A DNA stretch of 64,000 bases from Mycobacterium triplex. Lineage in GTDB: Bacteria > Actinomycetota > Actinomycetes > Mycobacteriales > Mycobacteriaceae. Within the stretch, counting starts at the first letter, position 1. Every line of letters begins with the position of its first letter. Below, in pieces: positions 17,957 through 27,403 of this stretch. The notes below the pieces were generated by a model. It did not search any database and was not told the origin of the DNA. It saw only the letters and a program-made list of their open reading frames with translations. Made by a program: the position numbers and the translations under genes. The DNA is taken from assembly GCF_000689255.1 (NCBI RefSeq), contig NZ_HG964446.1, positions 3,454,734-3,518,733 of the forward strand, given 5' to 3'.

Positions 17957-18436
17957 ATGGGCAAGTTCAGCAGGGCCGAAATCGAGCAAGCCGTCGAGCA
18001 CTACACAGCCGTGGCGGAAGGGTGCAGCGCCTCCGGCGACTGGGCGCCTTTTGCGGATTTATTCACTGAGGACGTTGTCTACATCGAACACCATTACGGG
18101 ATATTTCACGGCCGCGAAGCGGTGCGGGAATGGATCGTTGCCGTGATGGCCCCGTTCCCGCACATGCGCTTTCCCAGCGACTGGATCGCCTACGACGACG
18201 ACAACGACGCCGTCGTCATGATGATCAAGAATCTGCTCGACCACCCGACCGACCCGAACGGGGAGCCGTTCTGGTTCCCGAACTGGACCCGGCTGGTCTA
18301 CGCCGGCAACGGCTTGTTCTCCAGCGAGGAGGACATCTACAACCCGAACCGCGATGCGCCGGGCGCGGTCGCCGCCTGGATGCAGGCCGGCGGTCAGTTC
18401 GCGTCAACCGAGTTCCTGCAACCCAACGCGCACTAG
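17957..18436 (+). CDS. SnoaL/NTF2-like protein
   Basis: A 159-residue protein of the NTF2-like cone fold: an N-terminal helix (RAEIEQAVEHYTAVAEGC), then FADLFTEDVVYIEHHYGIFHGREAVREWI, the usual pattern of SnoaL-like cyclases, dehydratases and ketosteroid-isomerase relatives. I start at MGKFSRAE, which begins just after the KstR-like operator; longer frames would run through the SDR promoter. Divergent pairing with an SDR suggests a shared pathway. Its stop overlaps that of the convergent DJ-1 gene. Confidence 0.75.
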   Translation: MGKFSRAEIEQAVEHYTAVAEGCSASGDWAPFADLFTEDVVYIEHHYGIFHGREAVREWIVAVMAPFPHMRFPSDWIAYDDDNDAVVMMIKNLLDHPTDPNGEPFWFPNWTRLVYAGNGLFSSEEDIYNPNRDAPGAVAAWMQAGGQFASTEFLQPNAH

Positions 18437-19188
18437 GCCTTCGGAGAAACCGCGGCGAGGTCCGGCGCTCGCTTGCGGCGGCGTGACCGGACCGCGGCCA
18501 GCGCCTGATCCCAGGCGATCAGCGTCGTCGCCTTGAGGTTGGCCGGCTTGGCGCTGTCTTTGGAAAGCAGCGCGGTGGCAGCGGCTTTCGTGGTTGCCGA
18601 GGCCTTCGACATGTGACCGGAGTCGAACGGCGGGTGCGGGTCGTATTCGATCGCCAACTGGATCGCCTTGGCGCGACCCTCGCCGCCGATCTCACCGGCC
18701 AGCCAAAACGCCAGGTCGAGTCCCGCGGACACTCCGGCACTCGTGATGACGTTGTCGTGGCGCACCACCCGCTCGTCGCTGACCGGAATGGCGCCGAATC
18801 CCTTCAGCATGGGGATCGCCAGCCAGTGCGACGTCGCCCGCCGACCCGCGAGCAGGCCGGCCGCGGCCAGGATCACCGAGCCCGAGCACACCGACGCCGT
18901 CCAGCTCGCGGTCCGGTGCGCCGCGCGCAGCCAGTCCAGCAACACCTCGTCGCGTGCGTGCACCGGAGTCGACGGGCCGCCGGGCACCAGAATGAGGTCA
19001 GGCGTTGGGGTTTCGGCCAGCGAATGCGTGGCTCCGATGACCAGCACACCGGAGTCGGCGGTGATCGGCCCCGGTTCGTGCCAGACGAATCGCACCTCCG
19101 CGCCGGGCAGGTTGCGCAGCACCTCGTACGGTCCGATCATGTCCAGCGCGGTGAATCCGGGGTAGGCCACGAAGGCGATCTGGGGCAT
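18433..19188 (-). CDS. DJ-1/PfpI family protein
   Basis: A 251-residue class-I glutamine-amidotransferase-like protein. The nucleophile elbow SVCSGSVILAAAGLL contains the conserved Cys, LVPGG precedes the acidic residue region, and SAGVSAGLDL is typical of isonitrile-hydratase-like members. A Lys/Ala-rich tail (about residues 195-251) is unusual for the family. Reaction unknown. AAAGGA sits before the ATG. It follows the GlxA regulator gene by 18 bases on the same strand, so the two form an operon. Confidence 0.8.
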   Translation of the reverse strand: MPQIAFVAYPGFTALDMIGPYEVLRNLPGAEVRFVWHEPGPITADSGVLVIGATHSLAETPTPDLILVPGGPSTPVHARDEVLLDWLRAAHRTASWTASVCSGSVILAAAGLLAGRRATSHWLAIPMLKGFGAIPVSDERVVRHDNVITSAGVSAGLDLAFWLAGEIGGEGRAKAIQLAIEYDPHPPFDSGHMSKASATTKAAATALLSKDSAKPANLKATTLIAWDQALAAVRSRRRKRAPDLAAVSPKA

Positions 19189-19206
19189 CGGTGCGGTCCT
19201 TTCTGA

Positions 19207-20157
19207 CTAGGCGAACGTCTTGCGGTACTGGTCCGGCGAGACGCCGATACGACGAATGAAGTTGCGCCGCATGGTTTCCGCGGTGCCGAAGCCGCACCGG
19301 GCCGCGATCGCGACAACGGTGTCGTCGGTCTCTTCCAACTGGCGGCGCGCCGCTTCGGTGCGGACGCGTTCGACATACTGACCGGGCGCCTCGCCGACCT
19401 CGTCGGTGAACACCCGGGTGAAATGACGCGGACTCATCGTCGCGCGGCGGGCCAATTCGCCGATGCTGTGCGCGGCGCCGGGGTGCGCCTCGATGGCCTC
19501 CTGCACCTCGCGAATGCAGCTGCGCTTGGCACGCGGAATCCACACCGGCGCCGCGAACTGGGTCTGCCCGCCGGGGCGGCGTAAATAGAGAACCATCCAG
19601 CGGGCAACGGTCTGCGCGGTCTCGGTGCCGTGGTCGTCCTCGACCAGGGACAGCGCGAGGTCGATGCCCGCGGCGACGCCCGCGGCCGTCCAGACCCGAT
19701 CGGAACTCCGCACGAAGATCGGGTCGGGATCGACCTCGACGGCCGGGAACTGATTGGCCAGGCGCTCGGCGAAGGCCCAGTGGGTGGTCACGCGGCAGCC
19801 GTCCAGCAGCCCCGTCTCGGCGGCAAGGAAGGCGCCGGTGCAGACGGTGACGACGCGGCGCGCGCTGCCCGCGGCGGCTTTGATCCAGGCGACCAGGTCC
19901 GCGTCTTGCCGGGCCGCGTCGACGCCACCACCGCCGGGCAGCACGATCGTGTCGATCCCGTCGTCCGGGTCCGGCAGCGGCGTGCCGACGAACGCGAGGC
20001 CGGTCGCGGTGGTGATCGGCTGGCCGTCCGTCGAGGCCACGACGACGTCGTAGCCACCGCCGGTCAGCAGTGCCGCGCCGGTGAACACGTCGTGCGGCCC
20101 GACGACGTCGAGTGCCTGGACACCCGGAAAGCCGACGATAACGACCTTACGAACCAT
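19207..20157 (-). CDS. GlxA-type transcriptional regulator (DJ-1 domain plus AraC HTH)
   Basis: A 316-residue regulator with an N-terminal DJ-1/PfpI-like sensing domain (residues 1-190, with VTVCTGAFLAAETGLL) and a C-terminal AraC/XylS double helix-turn-helix (about 215-316; SIGELARRATMSPRHFTRVF and AARCGFGTAETMRRNF). It resembles Rv1931c in position. It probably regulates itself and the following DJ-1 gene. It diverges from tpx across 109 bases, so it may also affect tpx, which is speculation. Confidence 0.85.
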   Translation of the reverse strand: MVRKVVIVGFPGVQALDVVGPHDVFTGAALLTGGGYDVVVASTDGQPITTATGLAFVGTPLPDPDDGIDTIVLPGGGGVDAARQDADLVAWIKAAAGSARRVVTVCTGAFLAAETGLLDGCRVTTHWAFAERLANQFPAVEVDPDPIFVRSSDRVWTAAGVAAGIDLALSLVEDDHGTETAQTVARWMVLYLRRPGGQTQFAAPVWIPRAKRSCIREVQEAIEAHPGAAHSIGELARRATMSPRHFTRVFTDEVGEAPGQYVERVRTEAARRQLEETDDTVVAIAARCGFGTAETMRRNFIRRIGVSPDQYRKTFA

Positions 20158-20266
20158 GGATTCAGTGTTGGCCGCGCCGAGGCATGTCGTCTAGGCCTAG
20201 TACCCCACGAATCAGGACATCGGACCTGACCCCGGGCCGCGTATCCGGCCTTGGCAGACTGTGCTC

Positions 20267-20764
20267 ATGGCACAGATAACCCTGCGTGGAAATGCGATCA
20301 ACACCGTCGGCGAGCTTCCCGCCGTCGGATCGAAAGCCCCGGCCTTCAACTTGACCGGCACCGACCTGAGCCCGGTCACCAGCGACCAGTTCGGCGGTAA
20401 GCCCGTGCTGCTGAACATCTTTCCGTCCGTCGACACCCCGGTATGCGCGACCAGCGTGCGGACATTCAACGAGCGTGCCGCCGCGGGCGGTGCGACCGTG
20501 GTGTGCGTGTCGAAGGACCTGCCGTTCGCGCAGAAGCGGTTCTGCGGCGCGGAGGGCATCGAGAACGTGACCACGGCGTCGGCGTTCCGGGACAGCTTCG
20601 GCGAGGACTACGGCATCACGATCGCCGACGGCCCGATGGCGGGGCTGCTGGGCCGGGCGGTCGTGGTGATCGGCGCCGACGGCAACGTCGCCTACGCGCA
20701 GCTGGTGCCCGAAATCGCCGAGGAGCCCGACTACGACGCGGCGCTCGCGGCGCTGGGCGGCTAG
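20267..20764 (+). CDS. tpx: Thiol peroxidase
   Basis: A 165-residue atypical two-Cys peroxiredoxin that reduces hydroperoxides using thioredoxin. The peroxidatic Cys60 lies in SVDTPVCATS and the resolving Cys93 in KRFCGAEG, exactly as in mycobacterial Tpx (Rv1932). I use ATG 20267 (MAQITLRG), which gives the canonical length; a GTG six bases upstream is in frame. It is a single gene, convergent with the double-FadD gene. Confidence 0.96.
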   Translation: MAQITLRGNAINTVGELPAVGSKAPAFNLTGTDLSPVTSDQFGGKPVLLNIFPSVDTPVCATSVRTFNERAAAGGATVVCVSKDLPFAQKRFCGAEGIENVTTASAFRDSFGEDYGITIADGPMAGLLGRAVVVIGADGNVAYAQLVPEIAEEPDYDAALAALGG

Positions 20765-20771
20765 CTTCGGG

Positions 20772-23700
20772 TCACAGTCCGAGCAGTCGGACCGTTTCGG
20801 CCCGCATCTCGACTTTGCGCACCTTCCCGGTGACGGTCATCGGGAACTCGTCGGCGATGTGGACATAGCGGGGAATCTTGTAGTGCGCGAGCTTCCCGGT
20901 GCAGAAGGCCCGGACGGCGTCGGCGTCCAACGGCCGGCGGTCCGGCCGCATCTTGATCCAGGCACAGATCTCCTCGCCGTACGTGGCGTCGGGAACGCCG
21001 ACGACCTGCACGTCATCGATGTCGGGATGGGTGTGCAGGAAGTCCTCGATCTCGCGCGGATAGACGTTCTCGCCGCCGCGGATGACGACGTCCTTGATGC
21101 GCCCGACGATCGCGCAATAGCCGTCGTCGCGCATCACCGCGAGATCGCCGGTGTGCATCCAGCCGTCGTGGTCGATCACGTCGCGGGTTTGGTCGTCATC
21201 GTGCCAGTAGCCCAGCATCACCGAGTAGCCGCGGGTGCACAGCTCGCCGGGCCGCCCCCGCCGGACGAGCTCGCCGGTGCCGGCGTCGATGACCTTGATC
21301 TCGACGTGCGGATGAGCCCGGCCCACGGTGGCGGTGCGGTGTTCGAGGTCGTCGTCGATCCGGGTCTGGCAGGACACCGGGGACGTCTCCGTCATGCCGT
21401 AGGCGATCGAGAGCTCCGACAGGTGCAGGTCCGCCACGCACCGCTTCATCACCTCGACCGGGCAGGATGCGCCGGCCATGATCCCGGTACGCAGTGACGA
21501 CACGTCGCGGTGAGCCAGGTCGGGGTGGCCGAGTATGGCGATGAACATGGTGGGCACGCCGTACAGGCCCGAGCAGCCCTCTTTCTCGATGGCTTCCAGT
21601 GTCGCGGCGGGATCGAAACCGGGCGCCGGAATCACCATCGTGGCGCCGTGCGTCGTGCAGCCGAGGTTGCCCATCACCATGCCGAAGCAGTGGTAGAAGG
21701 GCACCGGGATGCACAGCCGGTCTGCGGGCCGCAGCCCGATGCATTCGGTGACGAAGTACCCGTTGTTGAGGATGTTGCGGTGTGACAGGACCGCGCCCTT
21801 GGGGGAACCCGTTGTGCCCGAGGTGTATTGGATGTTGATCGGGTCAGCGGGGTCGAGTCCGTCCATCCGGCAGCGCAATTCGTCGCCGGTTACCGCGTCG
21901 GCGCGCTGCCGTAGTCGCTCCCAGTCGTCGGTGCCCAGGAACACGACGTCCGCCAATCCGGGTAGCTCGGCCCGTATCTCGCCGATCATGCGGCGATAGT
22001 CGGAGGTCTTGAAGGTCGTCGCGGACACCAGCAGCCGAGTCTGCGAATCGCGCAGCACGTGCGACAACTCGTGGGTGCGGTACGCGGGGTTGACCGAAAC
22101 GAGAATCGCCCCGATCTTGGCCGTGGCGTACTGGAGGATGGTCCATTCCGGGCAGTTGGGCGACCAGATGCCGACCCTGTCCCCGGGTTTGATGCCGACG
22201 GCCATCAAAGCGCGTGCCACACAGTCGATCTCGGCGTTGAGTTCGGCGTAGGTCCACCGCCGGCGGCCGGCCACATCGACGAGCGCCTCGGTATTGGGGT
22301 ACTTCAGCACGGTGCGCTCGAGATTCGTCCCGATCGTTTCCTCGAGCAGGGGAGTGTCGACCGGACCGGCGTCGTAGGAGTCCAGGGCGGCGTACCGGCG
22401 ACGCAACTCGTTCTTGAGCACCTTGCCGTTGGCGTTGCGCGGCAGGGCTTCGGCGATCACGACGCGGCGGGGACGCTTGTATGCAGCGAGGTGCGCGCGG
22501 CAGTGCGTCTCGATCTCGGCGTCGGTCGGCGGATCGGCGGGATCGCACGGAACGATCACCGCCATCGGGATCTCGCCCCATTTCGGGTCGGGCACACCGA
22601 TGACCGCGACCTCGGCGACCTTGTCGTGCGCTGCCACGACGTTCTCGACCTCGGCGCTGTAGATGTTCTCTCCGCCCGAGATGATCATGTCTTTCCTGCG
22701 GTCGACGACATAAATGTAGCCGTCGCCGTCTTGGCGGACCAGGTCACCGGAGTGAAACCAGCCGCCCCGAAACGCCTCGGCGGTTTCGACGGGCCGGTTC
22801 CAGTATTCCTTCATCACCAGCGGTCCCAGGTAGACGATTTCGCCGACATCGCCCGGGGCAACGTCGTGCATCTCGTCGTCGACGATGCGGACCTCGACAC
22901 CGAGCATCGGGGTGCCCACCGATCCGATTTTGCGCAGCGCGTCCTCGCCGCGCAGCAGGCATGTGATCGGGCTGCACTCGGTCTGCCCGAACGCGGCGAT
23001 TACCTCGGCGTGCGGGAAAGTGTCGAACATCGTGCGCAGCAATGTCGTTGACGCCGGCGCCGCGCCCCACCACACCCGGCGCAGCCGGTGCGGGTCGCGG
23101 GACCGAAGGTCTGGCAGCGCACAGACCAGTTGCCACTGCGCGGGCGTCATCCAGCACGACGTGACCCGCTCGTCGACGATCAGACGCATGGTGGCCTCGG
23201 GGTCGAAGCCGCCCGATGGTGGAACGACGACCGTGCCGCCGGTCAGGAACGTCGGGAACATCCCCGACACGCCGGCGACGTGGAACAGCGGCGCGTGCGC
23301 CATCCAGCAGTTGTCGTCCCGGCCCAGACCGAGTGTGGCGATCACACTCACGGCATGTAGGTACAGATTGCGATGGGTGATCACCGCGCCCTTCGGAAAG
23401 CCGGTGGTGCCCGAGGTGTACATGATGAACGCGGGCGCCTCGTCGGCGACCGTGACGTCCGGCGCGACACCGGCTGCCGCGGCGATGAGTTCGTCCAGGC
23501 CGTCACCGATCGTCAGCACGGTTCGGGCCGACGGCACGCCGCCGCGCGCCCGTGCGACCGCCGGTGCGCAGGCCCGGTCCGCGACCACGACGACCGCGCC
23601 ACTGTCCGCGAGCACATAGGCGATCTCGTCGGAGACCAGACGGAAGTTCACCGGCACCGCAACGCCCCCCAGGCGCAACGTGGCCAGCCAGACTTCGATC

Positions 23701-23906
23701 AGCTCAAGGCAATTCAGGCCGACCACCGCGACCCGGTCGCCCGGCCGCACCCCGTTCACCGACAGCACGTTCGCCAGCCGCGTCACGCGTTCGTCGAGCT
23801 GGGCAAAGGTACACCGCCGGCGCGAATCGACGAACGCAAGATCATCGGGCCGCACCCGGGCGTGGCGCGCCAGCACGTCGCTGAACGTGATACCGGTGTG
23901 AGCCAC
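20772..23906 (-). CDS. Tandem fused acyl-CoA synthetases (double FadD)
   Basis: A 1044-residue protein made of two complete adenylate-forming modules. Module 1 (about 1-510) has YTSGTTGFPKGA at 163-174, GWFHSGDL, and NANGKVLKNEL with the catalytic lysine. Module 2 (about 525-1044) repeats the set: YTSGTTGSPKGA, YGMTETSPVS, GWMHTGDL, and TVTGKVRKVEM. Each should activate a carboxylic acid as an acyl-CoA. The joint (RRRYAALDSYDAGP) has no stop and no obvious in-frame ATG or GTG, so it is a genuine fusion unless there is a sequencing error. It is the last gene of the leftward echA13 operon, six bases after fadE18. Confidence 0.88.
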   Translation of the reverse strand: MAHTGITFSDVLARHARVRPDDLAFVDSRRRCTFAQLDERVTRLANVLSVNGVRPGDRVAVVGLNCLELIEVWLATLRLGGVAVPVNFRLVSDEIAYVLADSGAVVVVADRACAPAVARARGGVPSARTVLTIGDGLDELIAAAAGVAPDVTVADEAPAFIMYTSGTTGFPKGAVITHRNLYLHAVSVIATLGLGRDDNCWMAHAPLFHVAGVSGMFPTFLTGGTVVVPPSGGFDPEATMRLIVDERVTSCWMTPAQWQLVCALPDLRSRDPHRLRRVWWGAAPASTTLLRTMFDTFPHAEVIAAFGQTECSPITCLLRGEDALRKIGSVGTPMLGVEVRIVDDEMHDVAPGDVGEIVYLGPLVMKEYWNRPVETAEAFRGGWFHSGDLVRQDGDGYIYVVDRRKDMIISGGENIYSAEVENVVAAHDKVAEVAVIGVPDPKWGEIPMAVIVPCDPADPPTDAEIETHCRAHLAAYKRPRRVVIAEALPRNANGKVLKNELRRRYAALDSYDAGPVDTPLLEETIGTNLERTVLKYPNTEALVDVAGRRRWTYAELNAEIDCVARALMAVGIKPGDRVGIWSPNCPEWTILQYATAKIGAILVSVNPAYRTHELSHVLRDSQTRLLVSATTFKTSDYRRMIGEIRAELPGLADVVFLGTDDWERLRQRADAVTGDELRCRMDGLDPADPINIQYTSGTTGSPKGAVLSHRNILNNGYFVTECIGLRPADRLCIPVPFYHCFGMVMGNLGCTTHGATMVIPAPGFDPAATLEAIEKEGCSGLYGVPTMFIAILGHPDLAHRDVSSLRTGIMAGASCPVEVMKRCVADLHLSELSIAYGMTETSPVSCQTRIDDDLEHRTATVGRAHPHVEIKVIDAGTGELVRRGRPGELCTRGYSVMLGYWHDDDQTRDVIDHDGWMHTGDLAVMRDDGYCAIVGRIKDVVIRGGENVYPREIEDFLHTHPDIDDVQVVGVPDATYGEEICAWIKMRPDRRPLDADAVRAFCTGKLAHYKIPRYVHIADEFPMTVTGKVRKVEMRAETVRLLGL

Positions 23907-23912
23907 GGATTC

Positions 23913-24989
23913 CTAGATGCCCGCACGGTCGGCGAGCAGCGCCCGGTTCCGCGTGCTGCTGCCGAAGAGCGCCTCGGTGCTTTTGGCCCGACGCAGGTAC
24001 AGGTGCAGATCGTGCTCCCAGGTGAAGGCGATGCCGCCGTGGATCTGGATCGCTGCGCCGGCGCACGACACGTAGGTGTCGGCGGCCTGGGCCTTCACCA
24101 GCGGAGCCGCGATGTGTAGCTCGTCGCCGCCGGCCGCGCTCATAGCGGCGAACATCACCGCCGCGCGCGTCGCGTCGATCTCGATCAGCATCTCGGCGCA
24201 CGCGTGCTTGATCGCCTGAAACGATCCGATGCGGCGGCCGAATTGCTCGCGGCTGCAGGCATATTCGACGGAGAGCTGCAGACACGCCTCGGCGCCGCCG
24301 AGCATCTCCGCGGCCAGCAGCACCCGCGCCACGTCCAGCACCCGCTGCACGTCGTCGGGCGTGCCCGCGGCCAGGGCATCGGCCGGGGCCTGGTCCAGGT
24401 GCAGCGTGGCGACGGGCCGGGTGATGTCGAAGGAGGGCAGCGAAATGACGGTGACCCCGGGAGCGTCGGCGGCGACGACGTGCAGGCGCACGGTGCCCTC
24501 GACCACTGCCGGCACCACGAAAAGATCGGCCACGCCGCCATGCAACACCGGGGTGCACTCGCCGGTGAGCACGACGCGACCGCCCTGGCGCTGGGCGCGC
24601 ACCGTCGCCGCGGACGCATCGGTCACCCGATGGCCGCTGGCCGCCAACGCGCCGATCTGCTCGCCGGAAAACAGGTCGGGCAACCGGCTTTTGCGTTGCT
24701 CGTCATCACCCAGCCGCAGAATCGCCTCGCCCGCGAACGTCGTCGCGGCGAAGGGGACGGGGGCCAGCGCGCGGCCCAGCTCCTCGAACGCGATCGCGGT
24801 CTCGACAAGGGTGCCGCCGATACCCCCGTATTCCGGTGGCGCGTGCAGCGCCGGCAGTTCCAGTTCGGTGCACAGCCTTTTCCAGAGCCGCTCGTCGTGG
24901 GGGGCTTCCCGCATGCGGGTGTGCTCGCTAAGGAAGCAGCGCAGCGACGCGCGGAAGTCGTCTTGTTCGGTGCTGTAACGGAAGTCCAT
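23913..24989 (-). CDS. fadE18: Acyl-CoA dehydrogenase
   Basis: A 358-residue flavin acyl-CoA dehydrogenase: all-helical N-terminus (FRYSTEQDDFRASLRCFL), a beta middle, and a C-terminal helical domain with RIGSFQAIKHACAEML and QIHGGIAFTWEHDLHLYLRR. It would introduce an alpha-beta double bond. Mycobacterial enzymes of this type often work as heteromers of two unlike FadE chains, and this one directly follows fadE17 with a six-base gap. I see no obvious catalytic Glu in the usual C-terminal slot, which fits the helper chain of a heteromer. Matches Rv1933c by order. Confidence 0.87.
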   Translation of the reverse strand: MDFRYSTEQDDFRASLRCFLSEHTRMREAPHDERLWKRLCTELELPALHAPPEYGGIGGTLVETAIAFEELGRALAPVPFAATTFAGEAILRLGDDEQRKSRLPDLFSGEQIGALAASGHRVTDASAATVRAQRQGGRVVLTGECTPVLHGGVADLFVVPAVVEGTVRLHVVAADAPGVTVISLPSFDITRPVATLHLDQAPADALAAGTPDDVQRVLDVARVLLAAEMLGGAEACLQLSVEYACSREQFGRRIGSFQAIKHACAEMLIEIDATRAAVMFAAMSAAGGDELHIAAPLVKAQAADTYVSCAGAAIQIHGGIAFTWEHDLHLYLRRAKSTEALFGSSTRNRALLADRAGI

Positions 24990-24995
24990 TCGGTG

Positions 24996-26228
24996 TCAGC
25001 CTTGTCTGGCTTCCCGGCGCGGCTCTTTGGGAAGCCCGAGGAGTTGCTCGCCGATCAGATTTCGCTGGATTTGCGAGCTTCCGGCGTAGATCGTGGCGGC
25101 GCGGGCGTAGAGCAGCTCGTCCATCCAGCAGGCGGCAGAGTTCGGCGTGCCCGCTTCCGGGACCAGGCGTGCGCCGCCGTTGCCGGGGCCCGCCGGACCG
25201 AGCGCATCCAGTTCCAGGATTTCGGCGGCGAGATCGGTATAGCGCCGGAAGTATTCGCTCCAGATGACCTTGGTGATCGCGGCGTCGGCACCGGGCAGTT
25301 GCCCGTTCAGCGCCAAGGTAAGCCCGCGGTAGCCCCGGTACCGCATGATCTGTATCCGGGAAAAGCACCACGCCAACCCATCCCGGATATGCGGGTCGGT
25401 GTTCATTCCGCGCTTGCGGGCAAGCTCGCGGAGCCGTTCGAGGTCGCGGCCGAATTCGATGGACGCGGTGGCGACGTGCGAGCCGCGTTCGAATCCGAGC
25501 AGCGTCATCGCCGTCGACCATCCGTTCCCCACCCCGCCCACGACGTTGGCGGACCCGGTGCGGGCATCGGTGAAAAAGACCTCAGTGAACGACGAGTGTC
25601 CGGCCGCGTTGACGATCGGGCGGACCTCGACGCCGGGTTGTTCGATCGGCACCAGCAGGAAGGACAGACCCTGGTGCTTGGGCGCGCCGGGATTCGTGCA
25701 CACCAGCACGAAGATCCAGTTGGCGGTCAGACCGGCGGACGTCCAGACCTTCTGCCCGTTGATCACCCACTCGTCGCCGTCGAGCACCGCCCGGGTGCGC
25801 ACCGACGCCAGATCGGAGCCCGCCTCGGGCTCCGAGAAGCCCTGGCACCACCGATCTTCGCCGGTGAGGATCCGCGGCAGGAAATGCTTCTTCTGGGCTT
25901 CGGACCCCAGCGCGATCAGCGTATTGCCCAGCAGATCGATGCCCAGCAGATCGTTTTCGGCCCGCTCCGGGGCACCGGCCCGGGCGAACTCCTCGGCCAG
26001 CACGACCTGCTCGATGGGGGACAGGCCACCCCCGCCGTACTGGGTCGGCCACGAGACGGCGACCAGGCCATTGGCCGAAAGGGCCCGGCGCCAGCGGAAT
26101 CCGAACGCTTCCCGCTCGGCCGCCGGCAACGCCCCGGGCCCCGGCCAGCCGGGTGGGAGGTGTTCGGCCAGGAAGGCGCGAATCCGGTACCGGAAAGCCT
26201 GCGCTTCGGGCGGGTAGGTGATGTCCAC
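24996..26228 (-). CDS. fadE17: Acyl-CoA dehydrogenase
   Basis: A 410-residue acyl-CoA dehydrogenase. [19 protein letters not shown] and [22 protein letters not shown] form the flavin/substrate-binding middle domain, and [20 protein letters not shown] the C-terminal helix pair. I start at GTG 26228 ([11 protein letters not shown]), ten bases after the echA13 stop; longer frames read back into echA13 antisense. The likely partner is the adjacent fadE18 product. Matches Rv1934c in length and order. Confidence 0.87.
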   Translation of the reverse strand: MDITYPPEAQAFRYRIRAFLAEHLPPGWPGPGALPAAEREAFGFRWRRALSANGLVAVSWPTQYGGGGLSPIEQVVLAEEFARAGAPERAENDLLGIDLLGNTLIALGSEAQKKHFLPRILTGEDRWCQGFSEPEAGSDLASVRTRAVLDGDEWVINGQKVWTSAGLTANWIFVLVCTNPGAPKHQGLSFLLVPIEQPGVEVRPIVNAAGHSSFTEVFFTDARTGSANVVGGVGNGWSTAMTLLGFERGSHVATASIEFGRDLERLRELARKRGMNTDPHIRDGLAWCFSRIQIMRYRGYRGLTLALNGQLPGADAAITKVIWSEYFRRYTDLAAEILELDALGPAGPGNGGARLVPEAGTPNSAACWMDELLYARAATIYAGSSQIQRNLIGEQLLGLPKEPRREARQG

Positions 26229-26238
26229 GGATGCCGTC

Positions 26239-27180
26239 TCAGGGGTGGTGCTTGGATGCGGGCAAGATCTCCGGCGCCCCGCGCCAGTCGTCGAGTCCAT
26301 ACTCGACCGTTCCGTAGGACAGCTTTCCGCCGGTGACCTCACCCCAGTGGGCATGGTTGAGCTGGTGGATCTTGAAACATCCGTCCAACGCTGTGGTGAA
26401 ACCCATCGCATCGACGGTTTGGTTCACCGACTCCTTGATCAGTAGCGCCGCCATCGTGGGCACCTTGGCAATTCGCCGCGCGAAGTCGATTGTGCTGGAA
26501 GCTAATTCATCCACCGCAAACACCTTGCTGACCATCCCCAGGGCGTGGGCTTCGTCGGCTCCGATGCAGTCGCCGGTCAGCAGCAGCTCCTTCGATTTGC
26601 GCGGGCCGAACTCCCACGGATGGCCGAAATACTCGACCCCGCACATGCCCAGCCGGGTGCCGACCACGTCGGCGAACACGGTGTCCTCGCTTGCCACGAT
26701 CAGGTCGCAGCACCAGGCCAACATCAGGCCCGCCGACAGGACCGTGCCGTGGACCGACGCGATGGTGATCTTGCGCAGGTTGCGCCACCGCTTCGTGTTT
26801 TCGAAGTAGTAATGCCACTCCTGACGATTGCGGGACTCCACCCCACCAAACGTCGCACCGTTGCACTGATAGGTGGGGTGTTGACCCGGGCCCGGCGAGC
26901 GTTCCCGCACATCGTCGGCGGACCCGAGGTCGTGTCCCGCCGAGAACGCGGGCCCCGCCGCCCGCAGGATCACGACCCTGACCGCGTCGTCAGCCTCGGC
27001 GATCGCGAAGGCGGCGTCCAGCTCGACCAGCATGCCGCGCGTCTGCGCGTTGCGCTGTTTGGGGCGATCCAGGGTGATCGCGGCGATCCGACCGTCGTCG
27101 AATGTCTCGTATCCGATGAAGTCGAAGTGCGGCGCGGAACTCTCCCGGCGACCGACCGGATGGAGTCCGTTGACGTTCAT
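26239..27180 (-). CDS. echA13: Enoyl-CoA hydratase/isomerase
   Basis: A 313-residue crotonase-family enzyme. [16 protein letters not shown] forms the first oxyanion-hole strand and [21 protein letters not shown] the second; the [20 protein letters not shown] segment replaces the usual acid pair, so hydratase activity is not assured. ATG 27180 has a near-perfect AAAGGAGG four bases upstream. It is the first gene of the operon running through fadE17, fadE18 and the double FadD. The operator-like sequence 73 bases upstream suggests Mce3R control. Confidence 0.9.
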   Translation of the reverse strand: MNVNGLHPVGRRESSAPHFDFIGYETFDDGRIAAITLDRPKQRNAQTRGMLVELDAAFAIAEADDAVRVVILRAAGPAFSAGHDLGSADDVRERSPGPGQHPTYQCNGATFGGVESRNRQEWHYYFENTKRWRNLRKITIASVHGTVLSAGLMLAWCCDLIVASEDTVFADVVGTRLGMCGVEYFGHPWEFGPRKSKELLLTGDCIGADEAHALGMVSKVFAVDELASSTIDFARRIAKVPTMAALLIKESVNQTVDAMGFTTALDGCFKIHQLNHAHWGEVTGGKLSYGTVEYGLDDWRGAPEILPASKHHP

Positions 27181-27252
27181 GGCGCCTCCTTTTACCGCTA
27201 ACCGCGCGCTCGAACGGGTGACCTGAGCGAGGTTACGCGGCACTCCCACAAG

Positions 27253-27271
27253 ATGTCCATAGCCAATACGC
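27253..27271 (-). promoter_or_regulatory. Inferred Mce3R operator, echA13/melF promoter region
   Basis: Reading the minus strand gives GCGTATTGGCTATGGACAT, identical over 19 bases to the sequence at 41187-41205 before yrbE3A. It lies in the 223-base divergent region between echA13 and melF, where M. tuberculosis Mce3R is known to act. The site is not palindromic, which suits a repressor with two unlike TetR halves in one chain. Confidence 0.65.
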
Positions 27272-27403
27272 GCTGACACAAGCACAATATCGGTAAATTC
27301 GCATGCAAATTGGCTCTTGTGTGTAGCGAAGTATCTTGCTAGTACTGTGGTATACCTACAGCAGCAGGCGCGCGGCTAACGAGAAACGCAGAAGGGTTGC
27401 CCC

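Noticed and set aside
26229..26411. N-terminal extension of fadE17 to 26411
   Set aside because: It overlaps the end of echA13 in another frame and lacks any acyl-CoA dehydrogenase character.
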